A DNA stretch of 26,043 nt from an uncultured Ruminococcus sp. (GCA_937907215.1 CALESG010000089.1:1-26043), one strand, 5' to 3'. Positions 14,011 to 21,847 are shown, counted from the first letter of the stretch. Notes: generated from the sequence alone by a model not told the origin. Made by a program: numbers and translations.

Positions 14011-16308
14011 TTATTTGGAAGCGTTTTCGGAGTAGTATTTGAGTATAAGCATTGCATCTGCTATATCTATTTTACCGTCACCGTTTACATCGGCATTTGA
14101 GTATTGATGAGCGTTGGATTTATCATTCTGTGAATTTACTGCATTTTCGGTATAAATATTAAACACTTCTTCAGCATCAGCTATATTTATTACACCGTCT
14201 GCATTTGCATCACCGACCATAGTTTTGACCTTAATAAATGTAAGAGTATATTGATTAGTTATCTTGCCTTCTTCGGAAACGCTTACATTTATATCATTGA
14301 TTCCATTGTTGAGTGATATATTGTAATTTTCTCCTGAAGTGATTTTTGTACCGTCAATATATATATCACCTGTTGATATAAGCTGTAAACATACGCTGTC
14401 TTCGCTTATTGGTACGTGTTCGGTATATCTGCCGCTGCCCTTTTCCGTTTCATATATGTATTTATTTTTTATTCCGTTATTCATAAGTACACTTGATAAA
14501 ACGGCTTTTTGCTGCACATATTTTTTTTCAAATATATTATTCTCATTTGTATAAGCGGATATTACCATATCTCCATCAAAAACAATAGGGGAATCATAAG
14601 TTTGATAAGGACTGCCATTTATAGAATATTTTATTTCATTGCCCGAAGGAGATTCAAGTTTTATATCAGTGCCAAGCGGAAGTTCATCTGAGTATTCAGA
14701 GAATATTACAGAATCAACAGGTTTAGTGAATGATTTTATACTGTTGTTTGTAATGACTTCATAGTATACATATTTTTCTTTTTCAGTGTCATTGCACTTT
14801 ATTTCATATTCATGAGTTCCGTTTTCGTAATTGTCACTCCATTTTATTCCATCAGAGCTTATAAAACTTTGACCTTTTTTAAAATTATTTAAAATATGAT
14901 TTTTCATTTCATCGTCTACATATTCGCTTGAACCGTCTTTATAGAAGATCTCATAATCGATATATCCTTCACATGAAATATGATAGCCGCTGTCACCGCT
15001 TAACTTTACAACGATAGAATAATTATCTCCTGCACTTACAAAAGCAGGTGTTTCAAAATCTATTGTATGATAGCCTGCATTAGGCAAAGATCCGCTTATT
15101 GTGCTGCAAAGTTTTCCCGAACAAGGATCATTAGGGTCGCTAAGTTCGGTGTATACTGAAATATCATATTTCTCGTCAGTCTTGCTTGTACTAAGCATAG
15201 TTGCTGTAACAAAACAATCTTCATCAGCAGTGAAAACATTTGCCATGTAGTCAAACGTTGTTGTTAAATTTTTTTCAGATGAAATGAAATTTGTAGCTCC
15301 ATAGTTATCGTAAATATGAATATCATTATATTTTTCCGATGATTCGGCATCAAGATAAAATATATCATAAATAGTAGGGTCAGCGTATGAGAGCCAGAAA
15401 TATCCTCCATCGCCCCAGTCTTCGCCCCAGCTGTTTTTACAAAGCCATGCACCGTCACGGTCAGGCTTATTCAAAAAGTTTTCAGATGAATAATTGTCAT
15501 CCCAGCCTATTATATTTACAGAATGCAGCGGAAATTCATCTGCATTTTCAATACAATTATCGCTTGTAAAATATGATGCTTTTTTATCAGAATAGCAATC
15601 ATCAAAATGAGCATAGTTTAAAACGAGAGAATGACCATTATAGACTGCGTTTTGAATTGCGTGTATTTGATAAGGCAGAATAGCATCATTATCTTGCCAG
15701 TATGAAAAATATTCAATATCTGTAATTTGGTAATCACGCATTGCCCTTACATCATCAGCAGATCTTTTGCTTTTTAAAATGGATTCATCACCGTAATACC
15801 ATTTGTCATATCTCTCGTCAAAAGCACCTATTCCGGCAGCAAGCATTGAAGAAGAGTATTTATACATTCCGCCTTGATCAAATATAGTATTATTTTTATC
15901 ATAAAGCGGAAAACCGAACTGTTTGCAGTATGTATAATATGCAGGTATCCATTCTGAAAGGTCAATATCAGAATCTTTTTTTACAAGAGAGGATTCTATA
16001 GAATTCATTGCTGCAAATGACCAGCACATTCCATATTTGCCCTGATCTTTTACAGGTGTTACAATGCCTTCTTCTCTAAGGCTGTAGCTTTTAGGGAGAA
16101 TGGCTGTTTTTGATTCATCCGAGATACCATCTGTCAATAATGAAAGAGCTGTAAGGGATTTATCAGCACATAACTTTTCAACAATTTCCTGTTTATTATA
16201 AACATGAGAAACATTTTTTTTATCGGCAGCTTCTGCATTGATGCCAACAGCAAATTGTGTTGTTATCATTAAACTCAATACAAAAGCTGCAATATAACTT
16301 TTTTTCAT
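14011..16308 (-). CDS. Secreted papain-like (C1A) cysteine protease with type I dockerin
   Basis: A 765-aa exported protein: signal peptide (residues 1-28, ending near NAEA), propeptide-like stretch, then a C1 peptidase domain with oxyanion Gln89, catalytic Cys95 (KDQGKYGMCWSFAAMNS), His262 (HSVNIIGWDD) and Asn292 (CKNSWGEDWGDGGYFWLSY). A beta-rich middle (about 330-470) resembles the lectin-like domain that often follows this peptidase in Clostridia, then further beta repeats. Residues 698-765 form a type I dockerin with two calcium loops (DANADGVINIAD and DVNGDGKIDIAD), which should dock the enzyme to a cohesin. I start at ATG 16308; AGAAGGG is 12 bp upstream, while an in-frame ATG at 16317 is too close. 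A full-consensus promoter lies 55 bp upstream. It converges on the cohesin-like lipoprotein gene. Confidence 0.92.
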   Translation of the reverse strand: MKKSYIAAFVLSLMITTQFAVGINAEAADKKNVSHVYNKQEIVEKLCADKSLTALSLLTDGISDESKTAILPKSYSLREEGIVTPVKDQGKYGMCWSFAAMNSIESSLVKKDSDIDLSEWIPAYYTYCKQFGFPLYDKNNTIFDQGGMYKYSSSMLAAGIGAFDERYDKWYYGDESILKSKRSADDVRAMRDYQITDIEYFSYWQDNDAILPYQIHAIQNAVYNGHSLVLNYAHFDDCYSDKKASYFTSDNCIENADEFPLHSVNIIGWDDNYSSENFLNKPDRDGAWLCKNSWGEDWGDGGYFWLSYADPTIYDIFYLDAESSEKYNDIHIYDNYGATNFISSEKNLTTTFDYMANVFTADEDCFVTATMLSTSKTDEKYDISVYTELSDPNDPCSGKLCSTISGSLPNAGYHTIDFETPAFVSAGDNYSIVVKLSGDSGYHISCEGYIDYEIFYKDGSSEYVDDEMKNHILNNFKKGQSFISSDGIKWSDNYENGTHEYEIKCNDTEKEKYVYYEVITNNSIKSFTKPVDSVIFSEYSDELPLGTDIKLESPSGNEIKYSINGSPYQTYDSPIVFDGDMVISAYTNENNIFEKKYVQQKAVLSSVLMNNGIKNKYIYETEKGSGRYTEHVPISEDSVCLQLISTGDIYIDGTKITSGENYNISLNNGINDINVSVSEEGKITNQYTLTFIKVKTMVGDANADGVINIADAEEVFNIYTENAVNSQNDKSNAHQYSNADVNGDGKIDIADAMLILKYYSENASK

Positions 16309-16362
16309 ATAATACATCAGCCCTTCTGCTGCAAATTGCATACAATTTTTTGCACATTAAAT

Positions 16363-16391
16363 ATTATACAATATATAATGACTAATGTCAA
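16363..16391 (-). promoter_or_regulatory. Consensus promoter of the dockerin protease gene
   Basis: The minus strand reads TTGACA, 17 bp, TATAAT, a perfect match to the sigma-A consensus, about 55 bp before the start codon. Confidence 0.92.
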
Positions 16392-16474
16392 TTATTTAAT
16401 GTATATTTTCACCTTTTTTTCATCTAAGCATATCTTAATTATATTTTATGTTATATTTTTAAAGTGTTTTAAGC

Positions 16475-16502
16475 AAAAAAGGCCCTGAACAATGTTCAGG
16501 GC
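16475..16502 (-). terminator. Terminator downstream of the S1-domain gene
   Basis: A perfect 9-bp stem GCCCTGAAC-loop-GTTCAGGGC, followed on the minus strand by CTTTTTT. Confidence 0.88.
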
Positions 16503-16529
16503 TGGTTCAAAATATAATTATAAAAAATA

Positions 16530-16562
16530 AGAGCTTGTGCTGAACCTATGAACACAAGCTCT
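16530..16562. repeat. Short hairpin copy D of the AGAACTTGTGTTCATAGGA family
   Basis: On the minus strand it starts AGAGCTTGTGTTCATAGG and closes with CACAAGCTCT, a 10-bp perfect stem with the family's inner sequence removed. TTATTTTTTAT follows on the minus strand, so it could itself act as a terminator for the S1-domain gene, whose stop is 12 bp away. Confidence 0.7.
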
Positions 16563-16574
16563 AAAATGATATTA

Positions 16575-17498
16575 TCAGTCAAATACACTTTCAATAAGTT
16601 TAGGAGCATTTGGCGGAGTATATTTCCAGTGGCTTATATGATTTTCATTGATGAAATATTTCATAGGAGAAATTGGATAATCCGGTTCAAATACATCTAC
16701 GATTACAAGTTTGACTTTCATTTTTTCAGGTATCAGTGCTTTTATGTAAACACTGGCACATTGTCCTGTGCGCAGCTGAGGCTGCGGCTCTGCAAGTCCG
16801 GCAAGATTAGGTGTAAGTTCAATGAATACACCATAATCTTCAACTGAACGTATTATTCCTGCTACTGTTTCACCTACTGAAAAAAGTTCAGCATTTTCTT
16901 CCCATGTTCCAAGAAGTTCTTTATGACTTAAGCAAAGCTTACCCATTTCAAATCCTGTTACAACTGCTCTAATATTCTGTCCTGTACGGAATCTATCAGA
17001 TGGGTGACTTATTCTTGAAACTGATATGGAATCAATAGGAATAAGAGATGGGATTCCACAGCCGGCATCTACGAAACATCCAAATCTTTCCATATGAGTT
17101 ATGCGTACCGGAATAATATCGCCAGCTTTTAGCTTTGAAAGATAATTGTTCCAACACTCTTCCTGCACCGAGCGTCGTGACAATATTGCTACCGGTGAGC
17201 CTTTTTCGTCCTGTTCAATTTTCATTACTCTAAAACATACTGGTTTTCCTGCACGTGCAATAAGTGCAATATCTCTTGTAGTTCCATCGTTTATGCCACG
17301 TGCTCCTTCATCTCTTGGGATTATCCCTTTCATACATGGCAGGTCTACTATCAAGTTGTGTGAACTGTCACAAACTGTTGCACGTGCTTCCAGTACTGTT
17401 CCTTTTTTCATAGCCGTTAAAAGTGCTTCGGTGCTTCTTAGTGCTGTTAAATTTTCGGCTTTGTGCAGTCTGCTGCCTTCAGGTAAATATTCTGTCAT
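16575..17498 (-). CDS. RNA-binding protein with three S1 domains (RpsA-like)
   Basis: A 307-aa cytoplasmic protein with three S1/OB-fold repeats: about residues 30-105 (GTVLEARATVCDSSHNLIVD), 125-195 (GDIIPVRITHMERFGCFVDA, then LCLSHKELLGTWEEN) and 205-270 (GETVAGIIRSVEDYGVFIEL). The second and third carry the usual hydrophobic/aromatic RNA-binding surface; the first is more divergent. It resembles the short S1-like proteins of Firmicutes annotated as 30S protein S1 homologues; true Gram-negative S1 has six domains. The role in translation or RNA turnover is not determined. GGAGGTC precedes the ATG. The 116-aa gene lies 86 bp upstream on the same strand and a hairpin sits in that gap. Confidence 0.85.
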   Translation of the reverse strand: MTEYLPEGSRLHKAENLTALRSTEALLTAMKKGTVLEARATVCDSSHNLIVDLPCMKGIIPRDEGARGINDGTTRDIALIARAGKPVCFRVMKIEQDEKGSPVAILSRRSVQEECWNNYLSKLKAGDIIPVRITHMERFGCFVDAGCGIPSLIPIDSISVSRISHPSDRFRTGQNIRAVVTGFEMGKLCLSHKELLGTWEENAELFSVGETVAGIIRSVEDYGVFIELTPNLAGLAEPQPQLRTGQCASVYIKALIPEKMKVKLVIVDVFEPDYPISPMKYFINENHISHWKYTPPNAPKLIESVFD

Positions 17499-17519
17499 TT
17501 TTGACCTCCAGATGTAAAG

Positions 17520-17544
17520 ACAACACTGTTTATAACGGTGCTGT
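17520..17544 (-). other. Intercistronic hairpin before the S1-domain gene
   Basis: ACAGCACCGTT and AACAGTGTTGT on the minus strand can form an 11-bp stem with one mismatch and a 3-nt loop. It is followed by CTTTAC, not a T-run, so a terminator is unlikely; a processing or translational element is possible. Confidence 0.35.
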
Positions 17545-17584
17545 CCGATATTGTTTTATAAAGTTTATGCGTATCAATGCTGTT

Positions 17585-17935
17585 TTATGACGCTGTAATA
17601 GAACTTCCACCCATTTGTATCAATATATGTTCTACAGCATTTATATACTGTTCGTCACATTTGAATTCAACAAATGATGTTTGACGCTGTTTTTCTTCTG
17701 GAATATCTTCAAAGTTATAATCAGTTTCTACAAGTGCGGTTATATAATTCATAGAGGTAACAGCTGTTGGCAAGAGTGTGAAACGTTTTTCATGATTTTC
17801 TGTAATATCAACACTTTCCGGATTAAGCGGATATACGTGTATTTTCTTTATAAAAGGCAATTTTTTATTTACGGCAATAGCAGCCTTTTCCGCAATATCG
17901 AGAGTTTCAAATTCTGATTTGATAAGCTTTTTCAT
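17585..17935 (-). CDS. Hypothetical 116-aa protein
   Basis: I do not recognise this family. The protein starts MKKLIKSEFETLDIAEKA, has no signal peptide or membrane helix, and appears alpha/beta with a basic N-terminal half and acidic C-terminal half (DYNFEDIPEEKQRQ). The first half reads like a small domain with an amphipathic helix (FETLDIAEKAAIAVNKKLPF) followed by a strand (IKKIHVYPLN). It is a real gene by its ATG with AAAGGA 10 bp upstream and its position 86 bp before the S1-domain gene on the same strand, which makes co-transcription likely. Repeat copy E lies directly upstream. Confidence 0.6.
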   Translation of the reverse strand: MKKLIKSEFETLDIAEKAAIAVNKKLPFIKKIHVYPLNPESVDITENHEKRFTLLPTAVTSMNYITALVETDYNFEDIPEEKQRQTSFVEFKCDEQYINAVEHILIQMGGSSITAS

Positions 17936-17960
17936 TTTTCATTTTTCCTTTCTAATATTG

Positions 17961-17986
17961 AGAACTTCCTTATGAACACAAGTTCT
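17961..17986. repeat. Minimal hairpin copy E of the AGAACTTGTGTTCATAGGA family
   Basis: On the minus strand it reads AGAACTTGTGTTCATAAGGA then AGTTCT: the family terminus joined directly to the closing inverted end (7-bp stem). It lies 25 bp upstream of the 116-aa gene, inside its probable leader. No clear promoter for that gene is visible between here and 18013. Confidence 0.65.
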
Positions 17987-18013
17987 GAAATCCTAAAAAT
18001 AAATAGTTGCTAT

Positions 18014-18193
18014 TTAAGGCAACACCGCACAAAGCTCGCCTAGCGGCTTTGCACATCATCTGCTTGCATATTTTTCATCATATCACACAAAAATTCCTTG
18101 ACAGGCGACAGCATGCCTGCGAAATTTTTATGCAATCTGACGAAGAATCTGACTGTGCATCTGATGCACAATCTTTGTGCGGTGTTGCCTTAA
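18014..18193. repeat. 180-bp MITE-like element with perfect 21-bp terminal inverted repeats
   Basis: The ends TTAAGGCAACACCGCACAA... (18014-18034) and ...GTGCGGTGTTGCCTTAA (18173-18193) are exact inverted copies over 21 bp. The interior is also roughly palindromic (AAAAATTCCTTGACAGGC against GCATGCCTGCGAAATTTTT). No transposase is encoded; a 74-codon frame through it is an artefact of the repeat. Sequence unrelated to the AGAACTTGTG family. The 17936-18509 gap otherwise holds copy E, the phoH promoter and repeat G. Confidence 0.88.
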
Positions 18194-18358
18194 GCTTTTC
18201 TTTCTTATATCTTTTGAAAAATGAATTATAATATACTTGCTTTTAATATCAAAAATATATACATTCTCAAATGTTTTATTAGATGTCGAATGAAGGTGCT
18301 AAAATTAACTTTGATGTAAATAAATTGCGTATTATTTTAGCAAAGTTTTCTAAATCCC

Positions 18359-18387
18359 TTGAAAATAAGGATAAAATGTGTTACAAT
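18359..18387 (+). promoter_or_regulatory. Promoter of the phoH-ybeY-era-recO-mutS2 operon
   Basis: The plus strand reads TTGAAA, 17 bp, TACAAT. The predicted start near 18394 falls inside the left end of repeat G. Confidence 0.75.
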
Positions 18388-18390
18388 GTA

Positions 18391-18475
18391 CTAAGAACCT
18401 GTTTGAAGTTGGAAGTGATGTATTTCTATTTAAAATGATTTTATAAATTTTAAATTTATGCAAATAGGTTCTTAG
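18391..18475. repeat. 85-bp inverted-repeat element in the phoH operon leader
   Basis: Ends CTAAGAACCTGTTTG (18391-18405) and CAAATAGGTTCTTAG (18461-18475) match as inverted copies in 14 of 15 positions. The A/T-rich interior holds a second palindrome, ATAAATTTTAAATTTAT. It occupies most of the predicted 5' leader, so the transcript would begin with a hairpin. MITE-like remnant or regulatory hairpin; not distinguishable here. Confidence 0.7.
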
Positions 18476-18509
18476 CTGAACAATGTAAGAGAAAGGTTCA
18501 ATAGTTTAT

Positions 18510-19505
18510 ATGACTGAAAGACGAATTACAGTTCAAAACAGCACACAGATGCAGGAAATATGTGGGAGTTTTGATGAAAATATAAAAGCTCTTGAAAAAC
18601 AATATAATGTATCTATTGTGTGCCGAGGAGAAGAAATAAAAATTACAGGCGATGAAAAATCCGCAGAAAGTGCTGAAAGTGCAATTCAAGCAATTATGCA
18701 TATGTCAGATACAGGACAGTCGGTAAATGTTCAGACTGTACGATATGTGACTTCTATGGTCGATGACGGAGAAGCCGGTGAGATAGATTCTCTTACAGAG
18801 AATGGTGTTTGCCTTACTGCAACAGGAAAGGTCGTAAGAGCAAAGACAGTTGGACAGAAGAAATATGTTGATGCAATAAAGAAAAATACAATTGTATTTG
18901 GAGTGGGACCGGCAGGAACAGGAAAAACTTATCTTGCTGTTGCAATGGCAGTAAAGGCATTTAAGCGTCATGAGGTAAACAGGATCATCTTGACAAGACC
19001 TGCGGTAGAGGCAGGAGAAAAGCTTGGATTTTTGCCGGGTGATTTGCAGAACAAAGTTGATCCTTATTTAAGACCGCTTTATGATGCTTTGTTTGAAATG
19101 CTTGGAGCAGAAACTTTTCAGAAGCATATGGAACGTGGAAGTATAGAAGTTGCACCTCTTGCATATATGAGAGGACGTACTCTTGATGATGCATTTATCA
19201 TTCTGGATGAAGCACAGAACACCACATCGGAACAGCTGAAAATGTTTTTGACACGACTTGGAAACCAGTCGAAAATGGTTATTACAGGCGATACAACTCA
19301 GATAGATCTTCCGGACAAACGCAAGTGCGGTCTTTTGGAAGCGATGAAGGTACTTCGCCATGTTGAAGATATATATATACAGGAATTTACAAATAAAGAT
19401 GTCGTTAGACATAAACTTGTTCAGGACATTATTAAAGCCTATGAAAAATATTATAATGTAAAAGGAGAAAGCAATGCAAGTAATAAAGGTAAAAGTTTCA
19501 GTTAA
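18510..19505 (+). CDS. phoH: PhoH-like ATPase
   Basis: A 331-aa cytoplasmic P-loop NTPase. A KH-like N-terminal region (about 1-70) precedes the PhoH core: Walker A GPAGTGKT (133-140), TRPAVEAGEKLGFLPGDLQNKVDPYLRPLYD split over the conserved centre, Walker B FIILDEAQN, and TGDTTQIDLP. It belongs to the group linked to RNA metabolism and encoded next to ybeY across bacteria. AGAAAGG lies 13 bp before the ATG. Its 3' end overlaps ybeY by 32 bp. First gene of the operon, with an inverted-repeat element in its leader. Confidence 0.95.
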   Translation: MTERRITVQNSTQMQEICGSFDENIKALEKQYNVSIVCRGEEIKITGDEKSAESAESAIQAIMHMSDTGQSVNVQTVRYVTSMVDDGEAGEIDSLTENGVCLTATGKVVRAKTVGQKKYVDAIKKNTIVFGVGPAGTGKTYLAVAMAVKAFKRHEVNRIILTRPAVEAGEKLGFLPGDLQNKVDPYLRPLYDALFEMLGAETFQKHMERGSIEVAPLAYMRGRTLDDAFIILDEAQNTTSEQLKMFLTRLGNQSKMVITGDTTQIDLPDKRKCGLLEAMKVLRHVEDIYIQEFTNKDVVRHKLVQDIIKAYEKYYNVKGESNASNKGKSFS

Positions 19506-19983
19506 AAATAATCAGAAGGAGATAAAAGTTCCAGTAGGAATCAGACTTTTGATTCGCCGCTGCTGTCAGGCAGTACTCAGAATGGAAAATTTTAATCAAA
19601 ATGCAGAGGTCAGCGTATCATTTGTAAGCAACAATGAAATACGCAGCCTTAATAAGATTTATCGCAGCAAAGATAGTGTTACTGATGTTTTGTCATTTCC
19701 TCTTGGTGCAGACGGTAAATATGATGTAAATAAAGAAACCGGCTGCGCACTTCTTGGCGATGTTGTTATTTCTCTTGAAACGGCAATGCGTCAAGCTAAG
19801 ATCTATGGTCATTCATTGGAAAGAGAAATAGGTTTTCTTACAGTTCATTCAATGCTTCATCTTCTTGGCTATGACCATGAAACAAGCCCCCTTGATGAAA
19901 GAATTATGAGAGAAAAAGAAGAACAGGTTTTGGGTGAGCTTGGAATTTCAAGAGAAAACACTTTTGTTAATGGGGAAGAATGA
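19474..19983 (+). CDS. ybeY: Endoribonuclease YbeY (16S rRNA maturation)
   Basis: YbeY is a zinc-dependent RNase acting on the 3' end of 16S rRNA and in 70S quality control. The 169-aa protein has SVSFVSNNEIRSLNKIYRSK, the TDVLSFP motif, LLGDVVIS and the zinc motif HSMLHLLGYDH (three His). The ATG has AAAGGAG 6-7 bp upstream, inside the end of phoH, so the 32-bp overlap is real. Its stop overlaps the era start by 4 bp (ATGA). Both overlaps suggest translational coupling with ribosome-assembly partners. Confidence 0.97.
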   Translation: MQVIKVKVSVKNNQKEIKVPVGIRLLIRRCCQAVLRMENFNQNAEVSVSFVSNNEIRSLNKIYRSKDSVTDVLSFPLGADGKYDVNKETGCALLGDVVISLETAMRQAKIYGHSLEREIGFLTVHSMLHLLGYDHETSPLDERIMREKEEQVLGELGISRENTFVNGEE

Positions 19984-20888
19984 GTATGACAAAATCTGTA
20001 TTTGTATCTATTGTCGGACGAACTAATGCAGGCAAATCATCTCTTTTAAATGCAATTATAGGTGAGAAAATAGCCTCTGTAAGTAATAAGCCGCAGACAA
20101 CACGAACTCGTATCACAGGAATTAAAACAGTAGGTGATACGCAGATGGTGTTTATGGACACACCGGGACTGCATAAACCTAAGAATAAGCTCAGTACCCA
20201 TATGCTTAATGCTGCTAAAAGCTCTATTGTTGATATGGATGCTGTTTTGTTTGTGATGGACTGTACAAATCGTTTTGTAAGCGATGAAGAGGATGAACTC
20301 CTTAAAAATCTTATGAGATCAAAGGCTAATATCATACTTGTGCTTAATAAAATAGATCTGCTGTCTGATAAGTCTGCACTTGTTCATATTATTACAGAGC
20401 TTAGTCAAAAGTATAATTTTTATTCCATTATTCCTATAAGCGTTATTTATGAAGACGGCATTTCCATTGTAGAAGAAGAAGTTATGAAGCTTGCCAAAGA
20501 GTCACCTCACTTTTTCCCTGATGAAAAATTTACCGATCAGCCTGAAAAGGTTCTTGCGGCTGAAATGATACGTGAAAAAATTCTAAATGCACTTGAAAAG
20601 GAAGTACCGCATGGTATAGCTGTTGGCATTGAAAGAATGGAAGAACGTGACGATAAAGATATACTTGATATTGACGCTGTGATATATTGTGAAAGAATGT
20701 CACACAAAGGAATTGTAATAGGCAAGGGCGGAGCTATGTTAAAACGCATTGCCTCTGCTGCAAGATATGACCTTGAAAACTTTTTTAGAATTCAGGTTAA
20801 TCTTAAGTGCTGGGTAAAAGTCAAGGAGGACTGGAGAAATAAAGAAGGTCTTATCAAGAATTTTGGACTTGCTGACGATGGCACGTAA
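19980..20888 (+). CDS. era: GTPase Era
   Basis: Era binds the 3' end of 16S rRNA and assists 30S assembly. The 302-aa protein has G1 GRTNAGKS (residues 13-20), G2 around PQTTRTRITG, G3 DTPGLH, G4 NKID and a C-terminal KH domain with GKGGAMLKRI. The G1 loop reads GRTNAGKS where many homologues have GRPNVGKS; this is a conservative change. It starts in the ATGA overlap with ybeY (ATG 19980; an alternative ATG is two codons later). A 57-bp gap follows before the yqzL-like gene. In Bacillus dgkA and cdd often lie between ybeY and era; they are absent here. Confidence 0.97.
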   Translation: MSMTKSVFVSIVGRTNAGKSSLLNAIIGEKIASVSNKPQTTRTRITGIKTVGDTQMVFMDTPGLHKPKNKLSTHMLNAAKSSIVDMDAVLFVMDCTNRFVSDEEDELLKNLMRSKANIILVLNKIDLLSDKSALVHIITELSQKYNFYSIIPISVIYEDGISIVEEEVMKLAKESPHFFPDEKFTDQPEKVLAAEMIREKILNALEKEVPHGIAVGIERMEERDDKDILDIDAVIYCERMSHKGIVIGKGGAMLKRIASAARYDLENFFRIQVNLKCWVKVKEDWRNKEGLIKNFGLADDGT

Positions 20889-20945
20889 TTTTTGACAGCC
20901 ATATTTTAATTGCTTTTACCTATAATATTTCCGGAGGTGAGTTGA

Positions 20946-21089
20946 TTGACATCTTGGGAAATATTCTGCAAAACAGGAAAGATCGATGATTATCTTAGTT
21001 ATCGTAAAGAATCTGCTATAGCAGATAATAAGAATACAGAAAGGTCTGCGTGTTATGATGCTCTCAATGAAAGGTCTGGTTCTGCATGA
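20946..21089 (+). CDS. YqzL-like micro-protein between era and recO
   Basis: A 47-codon gene with a TTG start placed 8 bp after a strong GGAGG (20933-20937). The product begins MTSWEIFCKTGKIDDYLSYR, close to the YqzL pattern I remember from Firmicutes (aromatic start, then F-x-x-TG-x-I-x-x-YL-x-Y), and yqzL occupies the same era-recO interval in Bacillus. The C-terminal half (ADNKNTERSACYDALNERSG) is polar and not distinctive. It overlaps recO by 35 bp. Function of YqzL is unknown. The family call rests on the N-terminal half and position. Confidence 0.7.
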   Translation: MTSWEIFCKTGKIDDYLSYRKESAIADNKNTERSACYDALNERSGSA

Positions 21090-21831
21090 AACACAAGCAG
21101 GAGATAAGGGAAGATTTATTGATATGCTGACCGAAGAGCTTGGAGTAGTGACGGTCTTTGTTCGTGGTTCAAAAAAAATAACCGGAAAGAGCATCGCTGC
21201 TACTCAGCTGTTTTCGTATGCAGATTTTTGTATAGAGCAGCGTAAAGACAGATATTATTATCAAAACGCCAAGCCGATTCGGATTTTCTACCATCTGCGT
21301 GAAAATCTTCGTGATCTTAGTCTGGCGTCTTATTTTGCCGAGCTTATACGAATAACTGTTCCAAAAGATAATCAGGATAATATTATACTCAGACTTATTC
21401 TTAATACGTTATTTTATCTTACAGAGGGAAAACGTGACGCTAAAATGCTAAAGCCTTTATTTGAGCTTAGATTTGCCTCTGAAATGGGATTTATGCCTGA
21501 TATACTTATGTGTAAAGAATGTATGAATTATTTACCGGAAAGGCTTGTTTTTTCTGCTTCGGAAGGCTGCTTTTGGTGCAGAAGCTGTTATGATAAGTTA
21601 AATAAAAATGAAGGCTCAGATGTATATAATGATTATTATATGAGCCTTGCAGGACTTGAAATGATTCGTCATATTACACTGGTAGATCTAGATCGCCTGT
21701 TTAATTTTAGAGCAGGAGATGAAGTTATAGATATTGTTTCAAGATTTTCGGAAGCTTTTATATGCAGTCATATGTCAGTAAAGCCACGAAGCCTTGAATT
21801 TTATCATAATATTGAGAGAAATATAAAATAA
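21055..21831 (+). CDS. recO: DNA repair protein RecO
   Basis: RecO helps load RecA with RecF/RecR and anneals single strands. The 258-aa protein has the N-terminal OB fold (LVLHETQAGDKGRFIDMLTE, VVTVFVRGSKK), a helical middle (LASYFAELIRIT) and a four-cysteine zinc site, CKECMNYLPERLVFS then CFWCRSC. Start ATG 21055 has AAAGG 10 bp upstream; two further in-frame ATGs at +1 and +4 codons are possible. It overlaps the yqzL-like gene by 35 bp, and mutS2 begins 16 bp after its stop. Confidence 0.93.
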   Translation: MMLSMKGLVLHETQAGDKGRFIDMLTEELGVVTVFVRGSKKITGKSIAATQLFSYADFCIEQRKDRYYYQNAKPIRIFYHLRENLRDLSLASYFAELIRITVPKDNQDNIILRLILNTLFYLTEGKRDAKMLKPLFELRFASEMGFMPDILMCKECMNYLPERLVFSASEGCFWCRSCYDKLNKNEGSDVYNDYYMSLAGLEMIRHITLVDLDRLFNFRAGDEVIDIVSRFSEAFICSHMSVKPRSLEFYHNIERNIK

Positions 21832-21847
21832 AACGACAGGAGGTTTT

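Noticed and set aside
14011..16308. Protease gene as a cellulosomal glycosidase
   Set aside because: The dockerin is clear, but the catalytic domain has papain-type Gln, Cys, His and Asn motifs and no glycosidase signature.
18007..18231. A 74-codon open frame on the plus strand
   Set aside because: It runs through the whole 180-bp inverted-repeat element; its coding look comes from the repeat, and it has no Shine-Dalgarno sequence.
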